Assembly (NCBI GenBank): GCA_029239975.1
Contig: JARBTX010000006.1
Location: 42,535 to 106,534, forward strand
Origin: Anaerocolumna sp.
GTDB lineage: Bacteria > Bacillota > Clostridia > Lachnospirales > Lachnospiraceae
DNA length: 64,000 bases
Direction: 5' to 3'
Shown one piece after another: positions 1 through 9,157 of this stretch. Made by a program: the position numbers and the translations under genes. The notes beneath the pieces were generated by a model. That model did not search any database and was not told the origin of the DNA. It saw nothing but the letters and a program-made list of their open reading frames with translations. Position 1 is the stretch's first letter. Every line of letters begins with the position of its first letter.

Positions 1-192
1 GATAAACTCTACTAAAATATCATCAATATACTCGGATTCAAATTTGTTGTTCTCACCTAATACAAGCAAATCCAAGTCAGAAAGTAAAGTTGCTGTACCA
101 TGTGCAACAGAGCCCATAAGTAATATACCTTCCATTTTATTGTCATTCTTTAACTTATTACATATATTCTCTAATATTAAAAGTTGCTTCAT
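1..192 (-). CDS. Nucleotidyltransferase-fold protein, N-terminal part (cut by window edge)
   Basis: Only the first 64 codons are in the window; the gene runs off the left edge. Translation from the ATG at 192 gives MKQLLILENICNKLKN, then a GSVAHGTATLLSDLDLLVL segment at about residues 27-45. This matches the GS-x(8-12)-S-D-x-D-[LIV] signature of the DNA polymerase beta-like nucleotidyltransferase fold (MNT, kanamycin nucleotidyltransferase and relatives), in which the two Asp bind metal. A ribosome site, AGGAG, lies about 7 nt upstream of the ATG. Substrate cannot be inferred: the family includes antibiotic-modifying enzymes, MNT antitoxins and uncharacterised proteins, and the C-terminal half and any HEPN partner lie outside the window. 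Confidence 0.72.
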   Translation of the reverse strand, partial: MKQLLILENICNKLKNDNKMEGILLMGSVAHGTATLLSDLDLLVLGENNKFESEYIDDILVEFI

Positions 193-353
193 GGTTTACT
201 CCTATATATCATTTTTCCATATTTACTACTATACTACTTTATCTATATTTTTTAAACAGAAGGTCTGGAATAATTTAGTATATTGGTGTAATATTTTTTG
301 GTAGTACAATATTTTCTTTTAATTAAATTGATACAAATACAAAAGAAAGCGAA

Positions 354-911
354 GTGGCAGAATTGAATATATTTGAATATAAACGAATCATTATTGTTGG
401 TAACAACGGAAGTGGAAAAAGCTTTTTAACCAAAGAATTATCCACTATCACTAGCCTACCACTGGTTCATCTTGACGTTGAATTTTGGCGTCCTAATTGG
501 GAGAAACCAACGAAAGAAGAATGGATAAAGCAGCAAACTGAACTTATATCAAAGGAAAAATGGATTATAGATGGTAATCATTCAGATACGATGGAATTAC
601 GGGCTAAATCAGCAGACCTAATACTATTCCTAGATATAAACCGTTTTATCTGTTTGATTAGTGTACTAAAAAGACATGGCAAAAAGCGTTCTGATATGCC
701 TGAATATCTTGAAGAAAGATTGGATATGGAGTATCTTAGATTTTTCAAAGGGTTATGGAACTTTCCTAAAACAAGAAAACCTATTATAATGGATTTACAT
801 AAAAAATACCCTGACAAAGCATTTTTCGTTATAAAGAGTAGAAGAAAAATGAATACATTATTAAATCAATGGAGAGATAAAAAAGTGCAAAATAGCACTA
901 CTACACTTTAA
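354..911 (+). CDS. P-loop NTPase, adenylate-kinase-like (FlaR/topology-modulation type)
   Basis: 185 residues starting with GTG. A Walker A motif GNNGSGKS is at residues 16-23, followed by LVHLDVEFWRPNW at about 36-48 and WIIDGNHSDTM at about 70-80. This arrangement is typical of small adenylate-kinase-related P-loop proteins annotated as topology modulation or FlaR-like proteins, which probably phosphorylate a small molecule or nucleotide. The real substrate is unknown. No good Shine-Dalgarno is visible before the GTG and no in-frame ATG lies nearby, so the start is uncertain. The gene stands alone, followed by a hairpin terminator at about 959-1003. Confidence 0.7.
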   Translation: MAELNIFEYKRIIIVGNNGSGKSFLTKELSTITSLPLVHLDVEFWRPNWEKPTKEEWIKQQTELISKEKWIIDGNHSDTMELRAKSADLILFLDINRFICLISVLKRHGKKRSDMPEYLEERLDMEYLRFFKGLWNFPKTRKPIIMDLHKKYPDKAFFVIKSRRKMNTLLNQWRDKKVQNSTTTL

Positions 912-958
912 TCATATTTTAAAGTTATAATCTGTTAAAAATAATATTGATATTATAC

Positions 959-1003
959 AAGCTTAAAGAGAACTTATTAAAAGTTTCTTTAAGCTCATTT
1001 TAT
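959..1003 (+). terminator. Rho-independent terminator-like hairpin
   Basis: An AGCTTAAAG arm at 960-968 pairs with CTTTAAGCT at 987-995; the inner parts (GAACTT/AAGTTT) extend the stem, and CATTTTAT follows. It lies 48 bp after the P-loop gene stop and probably ends that transcript. The T tract is short. Confidence 0.55.
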
Positions 1004-1234
1004 AAAAACATTTAAAAGGTAACATCTATAGTTCAATCTATTTTAACTTTTGTATTCACTTAATAACTTTTCTTTATTTGGTCTGTTATCATCCAATATA
1101 TACCGATAATATCCCAATCTCTTTTTATCATCTTATATTTCCTATGCTTCAAGTAATAATATAACTACAATAACTATGGTTTACCTTGAAATTAACCAAC
1201 ATCAATCTTATCCCATCAACCAATACACTAAATT

Positions 1235-1408
1235 CAACAAACACAGTCCAGTATTACGTAAGAAAGCGTTTTCCCTTTGCGGTGACAGCTTATGAGAAAT
1301 GTACGTTTCGAATGGACAATTTTTCATGTCCATCTCGAAGCGAACAGTTCGATTAAGATGTCTTAGCAAGGGAAAACGCTCTTACGTAATACTGGACTGC
1401 GTTTGTTG
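1235..1408. repeat. 174-bp near-perfect long inverted repeat (hairpin element)
   Basis: The outer arms are 1235-1280 and 1366-1408. They match over about 43 bp with one substitution and three extra bases in the left arm, and share the core CAGTCCAGTATTACGTAAGA. Inside, a second dyad pairs GTTTCGAATGGAC (about 1305-1317) with GTCCATCTCGAAGC (about 1329-1342), so nearly the whole segment can fold into one rod. It sits in a 561-bp space, 64 bp downstream of the asnS stop. No open reading frame is inside. It could be a miniature non-autonomous mobile element, a dispersed palindromic repeat or a structured RNA; with no second copy in the window, I cannot choose. The stretch 1004-1234 to its left shows no feature. 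Confidence 0.8.
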
Positions 1409-1456
1409 TCTCAGCCTATTACTGTCTCAGCCTTATTATTATCTCAGCCTAAATTA
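1407..1456. repeat. Three short direct repeats (16-17 bp) abutting the hairpin
   Basis: Three copies of a unit built on TCTCAGCCT begin at 1407, 1423 and 1440 and end in TATTAC, TATTA and AAATTA variants. They lie between the right arm of the long hairpin and the asnS stop codon. They may be slippage products or remnants of target sequence next to the inverted repeat. Confidence 0.65.
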
Positions 1457-1472
1457 TTGCCATTTATAAAAA

Positions 1473-2864
1473 CTAAAGTTCACAATTATTAACCGTACGT
1501 GGGAATGGAATAACATCACGAATGTTGCCCATACCAGTAAGGTACATAACGCAACGTTCAAATCCAAGTCCAAAACCTGCATGTCTAGCAGATCCATATT
1601 TTCTTAAATCAAGATAGAAATCATAATCTTCTTGTTTAAGTCCTAGCTCGTCCATTCTAGCAACAAGTCTTTCATAATTATCTTCTCTTTGGCTACCACC
1701 AATGATTTCACCAATACCAGGAACTAAAAGGTCCATAGCTGCAACGGTTTTATTATCATCATTTAACTTCATGTAGAATGCTTTAATATCTTTTGGATAA
1801 TCTGTTACGAATACTGGTTTCTTGAAAATTTCTTCTGTTAAATATCTTTCATGTTCTGTTTGTAAATCACAGCCCCAGCTTACCTTATAATCAAAATTAT
1901 CATTATTCTTCTCCAATAAACTGATTGCTTCTGTATAGGTAACATGTCCAAAGTCAGAATTCATTACATTATCTAATCGTTCAAGTAAGCCCTTATCAAC
2001 AAATTGATTAAAGAAGTTCATTTCTTCTGGTGCATTTTCAAGAACATAACGGATAACATATTTAATCATGCCTTCTGCAAGCATCATATCATCTTTTAAA
2101 TCTGCAAATGCAATCTCAGGTTCAATCATCCAAAACTCTGCAGCATGACGAGTGGTATTGGAATTCTCTGCTCTAAAAGTTGGTCCAAAGGTATATATGT
2201 TACGGAATGCCATAGCATAAGTTTCACCATTTAACTGACCACTTACAGTAAGGTTTGTTTCTTTACCAAAGAAGTCCTCCGTAAAATCTACCTTACCTTC
2301 TTTTGTCATAGGAAGCTTTTCCATGTCTAGAGTAGTAACTCGAAACATCTCTCCAGCACCTTCTGCATCACTACCAGTAATTAATGGAGTGTGTACATAT
2401 ATGAAATCTCTATCTTGAAAATACTTATGAATTGCATATGCAATTAAGGAACGCACACGAAATACCGCTTGGAATGTGTTAGTTCTTGGTCTTAAATGAG
2501 AAATTGTTCTTAAGAATTCTAAACTATGTCTCTTTTTCTGAAGTGGATATTCTGCTGTTGATGTACCTTCTATTTCAATACTCTTTGCTTGAATTTCAAA
2601 AGGTTGTTGTGCATTTGGTGTCGCAACCAATTCACCATGAATCACTAGTGCTGATCCTACATTTAATTTTGATATTTCAGCAAAATTGCTTAAAGTGTCG
2701 TTATATACGATTTGTAATGTTTCAAAAAATGTTCCGTCATGTAGAACAACGAAGCCAAACGTTTTAGAATCACGAATACTTCTAACCCAGCCTCCAACTG
2801 TAATTTCTGTACCAATAAACTTATCCTTGTCTCTGTACAATTCACGAATTGTAATAAGTTCCAT
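1473..2864 (-). CDS. asnS: Asparaginyl-tRNA synthetase
   Basis: 463 residues, the usual length for bacterial AsnRS. It charges tRNA-Asn with asparagine in the cytoplasm. An N-terminal OB-fold anticodon-binding domain (about residues 15-105, with [17 protein letters not shown]) precedes a class II catalytic core. Motif 2 is at [21 protein letters not shown] (about 231-251) and motif 3 near the C terminus at [15 protein letters not shown] with the ending IRDVIPFPR. The absence of a GAD insertion and the overall length separate it from AspRS. The gene is monocistronic: the hairpin repeat lies downstream and the divergent hydrogenase cluster upstream. No T-box leader is seen in the short upstream region, unlike ileS in this window. 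Confidence 0.95.
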   Translation of the reverse strand: MELITIRELYRDKDKFIGTEITVGGWVRSIRDSKTFGFVVLHDGTFFETLQIVYNDTLSNFAEISKLNVGSALVIHGELVATPNAQQPFEIQAKSIEIEGTSTAEYPLQKKRHSLEFLRTISHLRPRTNTFQAVFRVRSLIAYAIHKYFQDRDFIYVHTPLITGSDAEGAGEMFRVTTLDMEKLPMTKEGKVDFTEDFFGKETNLTVSGQLNGETYAMAFRNIYTFGPTFRAENSNTTRHAAEFWMIEPEIAFADLKDDMMLAEGMIKYVIRYVLENAPEEMNFFNQFVDKGLLERLDNVMNSDFGHVTYTEAISLLEKNNDNFDYKVSWGCDLQTEHERYLTEEIFKKPVFVTDYPKDIKAFYMKLNDDNKTVAAMDLLVPGIGEIIGGSQREDNYERLVARMDELGLKQEDYDFYLDLRKYGSARHAGFGLGFERCVMYLTGMGNIRDVIPFPRTVNNCEL

Positions 2865-2964
2865 TTATTTTACTCCTTTGCCTAATTTTATATCTTTTTC
2901 CTATTATATCATATCATAGTATGAATACAACTGAAAACTTTTAAACCAAAGGCAAATATTCTTT

Positions 2965-2993
2965 GACAGTCATATACATAAGTGATAGAATAA
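2965..2993 (+). promoter_or_regulatory. Sigma-A promoter for the sensory hydrogenase operon
   Basis: TTGACA at 2965-2970 and TAGAAT at 2988-2993 are separated by exactly 17 bp, about 47 bp before the ATG at 3040. The match to the housekeeping consensus suggests a strong promoter for the [2Fe-2S] protein, hydrogenase and phosphatase genes. Confidence 0.75.
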
Positions 2994-3039
2994 ATTCAAC
3001 ATTGTTAAAATTAAAACAATCTTTTTGGGAGGCAAGATT

Positions 3040-3282
3040 ATGGTAATTACGATATGTATTGGTAGTTCCTGTCATTTAAAAGGTTCTAGAGAAATTGTAC
3101 AATCTTTGGAACGTCTAATTTCATTACATAAAGTGGAAGATAAAGTAGAATTAAATGGATCGTTTTGTATAGGACAATGTGTCAAAGGTGTCTGTGTTAA
3201 GATAAATGAAGACTTATTTTCATTAACACCTAGTGATACAGAAGAATTCTTTCAAAACGAAGTCCTTAGGAGGCTGGCATAA
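3040..3282 (+). CDS. Small thioredoxin-fold [2Fe-2S] protein (NuoE/HydC C-terminal-like)
   Basis: 80 residues from the ATG at 3040, preceded by GGGAGG at 3028-3033. A longer reading from TTG at 3025 would start inside the ribosome site and is rejected. Cysteines occur as CIGSSC near the N terminus and CIGQC in the middle, the C-x4-C and C-x3-C ligand pattern of the thioredoxin-like [2Fe-2S] domain of NuoE and HydC subunits. The N-terminal helical part of full NuoE is missing. It is directly followed (no gap) by a PAS-containing [FeFe] hydrogenase, so it is probably its electron-transfer partner. Confidence 0.75.
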   Translation: MVITICIGSSCHLKGSREIVQSLERLISLHKVEDKVELNGSFCIGQCVKGVCVKINEDLFSLTPSDTEEFFQNEVLRRLA

Positions 3283-5010
3283 ATGAATGTAATCGGCTTT
3301 AAGGAGGCAAAGTGCAAAAATTGTTATAAGTGTGTGCGAATCTGCAACGTAAAAGCCATTACGGTAAAAAATGAGCAGGCACAGATCATGAATGATAAAT
3401 GTATTCTATGTGGTGGTTGTTTAGAAGCCTGTCCGCAAAATGCCAAGACTTTTATTAGTGACCTAGATAAAGTAAAAGGTTATCTAAGAGATGGACATAA
3501 AACTGTCATCTCTATTGCTCCTTCTTATCTTGGAATATTAAAATTTAAAACTCCTGGTCAAGTAATCACTGCTTTATTAAAACTTGGTTTCTATGAAGTA
3601 AAGGAAACCGCAGAAGGTGCTGCATTTGTTACAGATGAATACGATAAGTTATTGACAGCTGGAAAAATGGAGAATATAATAACCACTTGTTGTCCAAGCG
3701 TAAATGATTTAATTGAAATATATTACCCTTCACTTACAAAATATATGGCTCCTGTGGTATCCCCTATGATTGCCCATGGACAACTTATTCGTAAGGAATT
3801 AGGAGATGATGTAAAAATTGTATTCCTAGGGCCATGTATTGCAAAAAAGAGAGAAGCGGAAAGTGATCCAAGAACAAGTGGTATAATAGATGCCGTTCTT
3901 AATTTTGCAGAAGTAGAACAATGGCTTCTTGATGAAAATATTAATATATTAGAACAAGATGATACAATGCCACAAAATCAAGATCCAAAAGTCAACCGCT
4001 TATATCCTATTAGCAGTGGCGTATTATCTTCTGTAGTTGCAACAAGAAAATGTTCAGATAATTATCGCAAGTTTTATGTCCATGGAATGGAAAATTGTAT
4101 TGAATTGTTTAAAAGTATGGAAAAAAATGAAGTATCTGGCTGTTTTATTGAAGCTGACCTTTGCAATGGCGGATGTATTAAGGGACCTATGGTGGAACGT
4201 GATTCAATATCAAGATTTAAAGTTAAATTAGATATGGAAGAAACGATTCCGAAAGAACCTTTAGAAGACCCTTTCTTTTTTGAAAGAGCACAGGACATTT
4301 CCTTTCATAAAGCTTTCTTTGATCGCTCCCCGAAAGAGCCCCTTCCAACCTTATCCCAAATAAATCATATCCTTAGGAAGATTGGTAAAACCAAACCAGA
4401 AGACGAACTAAATTGTGGTGCTTGTGGTTATTCAAGTTGTCGTGAAAAAGCAATCGCTGTATACCAAGGAAAAGCAGAACTAACGATGTGTATTCCTTAT
4501 ATGCATGAGAAAGCACAAAGTATGGCAAATGTTGTACTAGAAACGACTCCAAATATAATAATTTTAGTCGACTCCGACATGAAAATTGTTGAGTTTAGTG
4601 GAGCTGCTGAAATATATTTTCATATACCTAGATTAAAAGCAAAGGAAATGTATTTATATGAACTAATTGATCATTCAGATTTTGAAGAAGTATTAATCAC
4701 GCACAAAGCCATAATGGGTAAAAAAGTGGAATACACAGATCGTGGTTTAGTTACCCTTCAAAATATTGTATACGTTCATGAACAAAATGCAGTTCTAGGG
4801 ATATTCCAAGATATTACCAAAGAAGAAGAACAAAACAAGCAAGCATATAAAATAAAAGTGGATACCATAGAGATGGCTCAAAAGGTTATTGACAAACAAA
4901 TGCTTGTAGCTCAACAAATTGCTGGTTTACTCGGTGAAACTACTGCAGAAACCAAAGTTACTCTTACGAAATTACGTGATACAATTCTTTATGATGGTGA
5001 TGAAACATGA
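3283..5010 (+). CDS. [FeFe] hydrogenase, sensory type with C-terminal PAS domain
   Basis: 575 residues. Two [4Fe-4S] motifs open the protein: C11-x2-C14-x2-C17-x3-C21, and a second around 40-50 (CILCGGCLEAC). The H-cluster domain follows, with TTCCPS at 134-139, GPCIAKK at 183-189 (C185) and LCNGGC at 293-298. A further four-cysteine Fe-S motif is at C378, C381, C386 and C403 (CGACGYSSC), and a PAS domain covers about 415-520. This order is that of group C, presumed H2-sensing HydS proteins rather than bulk H2 producers. The Cys-Cys pair of the first H-cluster motif is kept, so it may retain some turnover. The stop overlaps the next gene, a SpoIIE phosphatase, by 4 nt (ATGA), implying stoichiometric co-expression. 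The sensing role is inferred from family and context. Confidence 0.85.
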   Translation: MNVIGFKEAKCKNCYKCVRICNVKAITVKNEQAQIMNDKCILCGGCLEACPQNAKTFISDLDKVKGYLRDGHKTVISIAPSYLGILKFKTPGQVITALLKLGFYEVKETAEGAAFVTDEYDKLLTAGKMENIITTCCPSVNDLIEIYYPSLTKYMAPVVSPMIAHGQLIRKELGDDVKIVFLGPCIAKKREAESDPRTSGIIDAVLNFAEVEQWLLDENINILEQDDTMPQNQDPKVNRLYPISSGVLSSVVATRKCSDNYRKFYVHGMENCIELFKSMEKNEVSGCFIEADLCNGGCIKGPMVERDSISRFKVKLDMEETIPKEPLEDPFFFERAQDISFHKAFFDRSPKEPLPTLSQINHILRKIGKTKPEDELNCGACGYSSCREKAIAVYQGKAELTMCIPYMHEKAQSMANVVLETTPNIIILVDSDMKIVEFSGAAEIYFHIPRLKAKEMYLYELIDHSDFEEVLITHKAIMGKKVEYTDRGLVTLQNIVYVHEQNAVLGIFQDITKEEEQNKQAYKIKVDTIEMAQKVIDKQMLVAQQIAGLLGETTAETKVTLTKLRDTILYDGDET

Positions 5011-6179
5011 GTGTAAGCATTGACGTATCTTATAAAAGCTTGAATAAATTTAATGAAGAACTATGTGGTGACAAAGTTGAAATCTTAAAGACAGACGAAT
5101 CTAGTATCGTTATTTTAGCAGATGGAATGGGAAGTGGTGTAAAAGCAAATATTTTAGCAACCCTTACTTCTAAAATTCTAGGAACCATGTTTTTAAATGG
5201 TGCTGGTATCGATGATTGTGTCGAAACCATTGCGAAAACCCTTCCAGTCTGTCAGGTAAGACAAGTTGCATATTCTACCTTTAGTATATTACAGATTTTT
5301 CATACTGGAGATGCCTATCTAGTAGAATTTGATAATCCAAGCTGTGTGTTTATTAGAGATGGTAAGTTATTAGACATTCCTTTTCATGAGCGTACTCTTG
5401 AGAATAAAACCATACGAGAGTATCGCTTTAAAGTTCAGTTAAATGACTGCTTCATTCTAATGAGTGATGGAGTAATCCATGCTGGAGTAGGAAAAATCTT
5501 AAACTTTGGATGGACCTGGAATAGTATGGCTGAATATGCCATAACTGCAACCAAAGAAACTCTCTCTGCCTCTAGGCTTGCCACTGTTCTAACAAAGGCT
5601 TGCAATGATTTATACATGCAAATACCTGGTGATGATACTACCGTGGCCGTAGTTAGAATAATCAATAGAAAAGAAATTAATTTATTTACAGGCCCGCCTT
5701 TAAGCAAAGAAAATGATTCAAAGTTGATCAAAGAATTCATGAATGGTAATACAAAAAAAGTTATCTGTGGAGGCACTAGTGCAAATATTGCATCAAGGCT
5801 TTTAAATCGTCCACTTAAAACATCACTAAATTATACTGACCCAGCTCTTCCACCAGTTGCACACATGGATGGAATGGATTTAGTTACAGAAGGTGTATTA
5901 ACCTTATCAAGAACATTAACCTTACTAAAACAATATGTAGATGATGAAATTGATGAAAACTTTTTTTATGAATTAGACCAAGATAACGGTGGATCTAAAA
6001 TTGCAAAACTACTTATTGAAGACTGTACTAAATTAAATATGTTTGTAGGAAAAGCAATTAATGAAGCCCATCAAAATCCTTCATTACCATTTGATTTAAG
6101 TATTCGTATGCATCTTGTAGAGCAGATTAAAAACACTGTAGCTAAAATGGGAAAAGAAGTTACCATAACATATTATTAA
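5007..6179 (+). CDS. SpoIIE-type PP2C serine phosphatase
   Basis: 390 residues. ILADGMGSGVKANILA at about 31-46 carries the metal-binding Asp-Gly motif of PP2C/SpoIIE phosphatases; ILMSDGVIHAG (about 150-160) and GDDTTVAVVRI (about 207-217) are the later acidic motifs. The C-terminal 160 residues (from about ICGGTSANIASRLL) form an extra domain often found on the phosphatases next to hydrogenases. Such enzymes dephosphorylate phosphoserine proteins, often anti-anti-sigma factors. Translation starts on the ATG that overlaps the hydrogenase stop, so the two are translationally coupled. I infer that the upstream hydrogenase/PAS protein controls this phosphatase. The target is unknown, but two HATPase proteins are encoded within 8 kb. 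Confidence 0.8.
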   Translation: MSVSIDVSYKSLNKFNEELCGDKVEILKTDESSIVILADGMGSGVKANILATLTSKILGTMFLNGAGIDDCVETIAKTLPVCQVRQVAYSTFSILQIFHTGDAYLVEFDNPSCVFIRDGKLLDIPFHERTLENKTIREYRFKVQLNDCFILMSDGVIHAGVGKILNFGWTWNSMAEYAITATKETLSASRLATVLTKACNDLYMQIPGDDTTVAVVRIINRKEINLFTGPPLSKENDSKLIKEFMNGNTKKVICGGTSANIASRLLNRPLKTSLNYTDPALPPVAHMDGMDLVTEGVLTLSRTLTLLKQYVDDEIDENFFYELDQDNGGSKIAKLLIEDCTKLNMFVGKAINEAHQNPSLPFDLSIRMHLVEQIKNTVAKMGKEVTITYY

Positions 6180-6281
6180 TATGGAGATTTTATTTTTTAA
6201 ACATAACATCAAAAATAAGTCACTATTCTAGAAAACAGTTCAATCTCATATATAAGTGGCTTGTAAGAAATGAGGAAAGAC

Positions 6282-7739
6282 ATGCTAGGAATAGATACCA
6301 ATATAGATAGTATAAAGCAAGAAGTTCTTTATGAAGTAGCAAAACTTGCATTTGCAAAGGAATTAGAAGAAAAAAAAGATGTACTTCCTTTTGAGTTAAT
6401 TCCTGGTCCGCAAGCTAATTTCCGTTGTTGCATCTATAAAGAAAGAGAAATCATCAGACAAAGAATTCGTTTAGCAGAGGGCAAATCTCCTTCTGCCAAT
6501 CTTGATAAAAAAAATATCGTTCAAGTTATTAATTCTGCCTGTGAAGGATGTCCAATCACACGTTTTGTTGTTACAGATAATTGCCAGAAGTGTGTAGGCA
6601 AGCGATGTCAGGCTGCATGTAATTTTAATGCAATAACTATGTTAAGAGACCGAGCTTATATTGACTCAAACCAATGTAAAGAATGCGGAAAGTGTTCTGT
6701 AGCCTGTCCATATAATGCAATAGCAGATCTAATGCGCCCCTGCAAGAAAAGTTGTCCTGTGGATGCAATAACAATGGATGAGAATAATATCGTAGTCATT
6801 AACGAAGAGAAATGTATTGATTGCGGTGCTTGTATTAAAAATTGCCCATTTGGTGCAATCTCTGATCGTTCCTTTATGGTAGATGTAATTGAAATCATGC
6901 AGCAACCAGAAATTCCTGTATATGCTATGTTAGCTCCTGCCTGGGAAGGTCAATTTGGTGCTAATATCACAGCTTTTGATATGACAGAAGCATTAAAAGA
7001 ATTAGGCTTTGATGGTATGTATGAAGTTGCTCTTGGAGCAGACTTTGTTGCAGCTAGTGAGTCAGAAGAATGGGCCAATGCTTACAAGGAAGGTAAAAAG
7101 ATGACAACTTCCTGCTGCCCTGCCTTTGTGAAAATGATTAAAAAACATTTCCCACAATTAGAAACTAATATGTCTACCACAATTTCTCCTATGACTGCGA
7201 CTGCTAGATTAATTAAAACTCTACACCCTAATGCTATCTGTGTATTTATTGGACCATGTATCGCAAAAAAAGGTGAAGTCTTAGACACAGTTGCATTAAA
7301 TGGTGCTGATTATGCCTTAACTTTTGATGAGTTATATGCAATGTTCCGTGCAAAAAATGTTGAACCTATATCACACGAAGAAACACTTCAACAAGGTAGC
7401 ATCTATGGTAAGAAATTCTGTATATCCGGCGGTGTTACAGCATCTGTATTACAATCTTTGAAAGAAAAGAATGAGAATACTACTATTACGGTAAAAGCTT
7501 GTGATGGCGCTTCTGAATGTAAAAAAGCATTAATGCTTATGAAAGTAAATAAATTACCTGAAGATTTCATAGAAGGTATGGCCTGTGTAGGCGGATGTTC
7601 CAATGGACCAGGAAGTATATTAACAGGTAGAGTTGCAAATGTAAATCGAGATAAACTGTTTGCAAAAGCAGATAATCGTGAGATTCATGAGAATTTAAAA
7701 GATTATGAGAATCTAGTCTTCTCTATGCATAGAAAATAA
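6282..7739 (+). CDS. [FeFe] hydrogenase, group B-like
   Basis: 485 residues from ATG 6282, which has GAGG at 6272-6275 at good spacing; an ATG at 6270 is possible but lacks a site. A Cys-rich N-terminal half carries CEGCP, CQKCVGKRCQAAC, CKECGKCSVAC and CIDCGACIKNC motifs for several Fe-S clusters. The H-cluster domain has SCCP at 277-280, GPCIAKK (C326) and MACVGGCSNGPG (C435, C439). This N-terminal arrangement is that of the monomeric group B enzymes, presumed ferredoxin-linked. No PAS or phosphatase partner is fused. It follows the phosphatase gene by about 100 bp on the same strand and is closed by a strong terminator. All H-cluster cysteines are present, so it is probably catalytic; its direction in the cell is unknown. 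Confidence 0.85.
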   Translation: MLGIDTNIDSIKQEVLYEVAKLAFAKELEEKKDVLPFELIPGPQANFRCCIYKEREIIRQRIRLAEGKSPSANLDKKNIVQVINSACEGCPITRFVVTDNCQKCVGKRCQAACNFNAITMLRDRAYIDSNQCKECGKCSVACPYNAIADLMRPCKKSCPVDAITMDENNIVVINEEKCIDCGACIKNCPFGAISDRSFMVDVIEIMQQPEIPVYAMLAPAWEGQFGANITAFDMTEALKELGFDGMYEVALGADFVAASESEEWANAYKEGKKMTTSCCPAFVKMIKKHFPQLETNMSTTISPMTATARLIKTLHPNAICVFIGPCIAKKGEVLDTVALNGADYALTFDELYAMFRAKNVEPISHEETLQQGSIYGKKFCISGGVTASVLQSLKEKNENTTITVKACDGASECKKALMLMKVNKLPEDFIEGMACVGGCSNGPGSILTGRVANVNRDKLFAKADNREIHENLKDYENLVFSMHRK

Positions 7740-7746
7740 TACTGCT

Positions 7747-7802
7747 AAATAAGCTTTTACACCGCGGATAATTAATTTACTAGGGTGTAAAAGCTTATTT
7801 TA
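7747..7802 (+). terminator. Rho-independent terminator after group B hydrogenase
   Basis: A perfect 16-bp stem, AATAAGCTTTTACACC at 7748-7763 with its complement at 7784-7799, followed by TT. It begins 8 bp after the hydrogenase stop. Confidence 0.8.
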
Positions 7803-7980
7803 AATATACTACATCATTACTCTTTTTTTCTTATATAATTCTAATACATAATTCGACTTACTATCAAAATTAAATTAGAATACCCAAGATATTTAAAATC
7901 GAAACAAGTTTTTATTCGTAATTGATAATGGATGCGAACTTAATTGATACCGTTGGTATTAAAATTGATTAAACATTTTC

Positions 7981-8367
7981 CTATTTAAAATTGACTATAA
8001 ACTCTTCCAATATTTTTATATCTTTTATGTCCTTATCCCGACCTAACTCTTTTTTTACTTTAATGATTGATTCCGGAGATAAAACTGGAAATGAATCTAT
8101 GAATCGAATGCTTCCACTTCCCCAATTCTCGAATATCTCAACATCCGGTTCTATTAATATTCTTTTTGTAAAATCCGGTAGTATGGTTGCTTTTACACCA
8201 TTTGATTCTAGTTGGCTGATAAGTTCACCATCACACCCTAGATCAATATCACTTGTAAATTCTTTTAATCCATACATGACCATAGCAGCACCGGTAGTTA
8301 TCCAATACAAGTCTTTGTTAAAATTTAATTCATTTAGACGGTTGATAATGTCTTCTTTTCTATACAT
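7981..8367 (-). CDS. Nucleotidyltransferase-fold protein (AbiEii/DUF6036-like)
   Basis: 128 residues. The segment WITTGAAMVMYGLKEFTSDIDLG (about 22-44) has the glycine-rich helix and the S-D-I-D metal-binding aspartates of minimal nucleotidyltransferases related to AbiEii and DUF6036 proteins. Family members are either toxins or uncharacterised, and the protein is at the short end. The ATG has TAGGAG upstream. It lies 55 bp after the PHP gene on the same strand and may be the last gene of that operon, but its low similarity in function suggests an independent insertion. No antitoxin partner is recognisable next to it. Confidence 0.6.
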   Translation of the reverse strand: MYRKEDIINRLNELNFNKDLYWITTGAAMVMYGLKEFTSDIDLGCDGELISQLESNGVKATILPDFTKRILIEPDVEIFENWGSGSIRFIDSFPVLSPESIIKVKKELGRDKDIKDIKILEEFIVNFK

Positions 8368-8422
8368 AAATTCTCCTATTATTATCTTCTGTGAAAAACT
8401 AGCAAGTATTTTATAATTAAGA

Positions 8423-9157
8423 CTAAGATAACTGGTTTAGGCTTATTGTCTCTAAAGCCCTTAGTATATCCTTAATTTCCTTCGTTTCTGTGTATAAAAA
8501 ATGAATCGGTTCATTAATATGTTCCAGATAATGAGCATCGGAATTGCTAATAATATTACACTTATTGAAATACGGATTAGTCTCTTTTAAATTTGATAAA
8601 TTCTTTAAATCTTTTAATTCTGCACATGTAAATTTCGAATCTGGTGGAACAAAGCCAAGATTTGAAAGTAAACTATTTGAATTCTTATCGATATGTGCAG
8701 GAATCATAATTCCATTATAGTCATGAACCAAATCATAAACTTGATCAAACGATATCGTGGTTGCATTGATTAAAAGAATTGGTTCATTTCCTATCACTTC
8801 ATCATTTTCATTATATATTTGCTGTTTGCCAAAGATGCTTTCTTTGTTATTAAAAGGTATTAAGTTTTGATAAACATATTCATCAAAATTCAGTACATCT
8901 TCTAATGTTTCGAATAAACATACCACATGTACTTCTTCCATGGTACATAGTTCCATACCAGGGATTGCGATGATTCCCATACTTTTTGCTAGTTTCATAA
9001 ATGCAGGACAATTCTTTGCTGAATTATGATCTGTTAAAGCAATTACATCAAGTTCTTTTAAAATGGCCATGTTAACTATATTACCGGGGGTCATGTCATC
9101 ATCGCCACAAGGAGACAAACACGAATGAAGGTGTAAATCATAGGATAGTTTCATCAT
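8423..9157 (-). CDS. PHP-domain phosphoesterase
   Basis: 244 residues. YDLHLHSCLSPCGDDDMTP at about 6-24 is the HxH motif of the PHP (polymerase and histidinol phosphatase) domain; ALTDHNSAKNCPAF (about 40-53), the IPGMELCT Glu (about 63-70), IPAHIDK (about 152-158) and SNSDAHYL (about 208-215) supply the remaining metal-binding His, Asp and Glu. Family members are metal-dependent phosphoesterases acting on nucleotides or sugar phosphates. The start overlaps the upstream DRTGG gene by 20 nt. In clostridia the PHP/DRTGG/hydrogenase set is recurrent, so a role in making or degrading a signal connected with hydrogenase sensing is plausible but unproven. Confidence 0.8.
   Translation of the reverse strand: MMKLSYDLHLHSCLSPCGDDDMTPGNIVNMAILKELDVIALTDHNSAKNCPAFMKLAKSMGIIAIPGMELCTMEEVHVVCLFETLEDVLNFDEYVYQNLIPFNNKESIFGKQQIYNENDEVIGNEPILLINATTISFDQVYDLVHDYNGIMIPAHIDKNSNSLLSNLGFVPPDSKFTCAELKDLKNLSNLKETNPYFNKCNIISNSDAHYLEHINEPIHFLYTETKEIKDILRALETISLNQLS

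Noticed and set aside
44..304. 86-codon plus-strand frame at the left edge
   Set aside because: It is antisense to the nucleotidyltransferase gene (1-192, minus) and has no good start site.
1235..1408. Hairpin as a tRNA or rRNA-related gene
   Set aside because: No cloverleaf, anticodon arm or conserved T-loop is present; the arms are long and colinear.
3025..3042. Upstream TTG start of the [2Fe-2S] gene
   Set aside because: It overlaps GGGAGG for the ATG at 3040.
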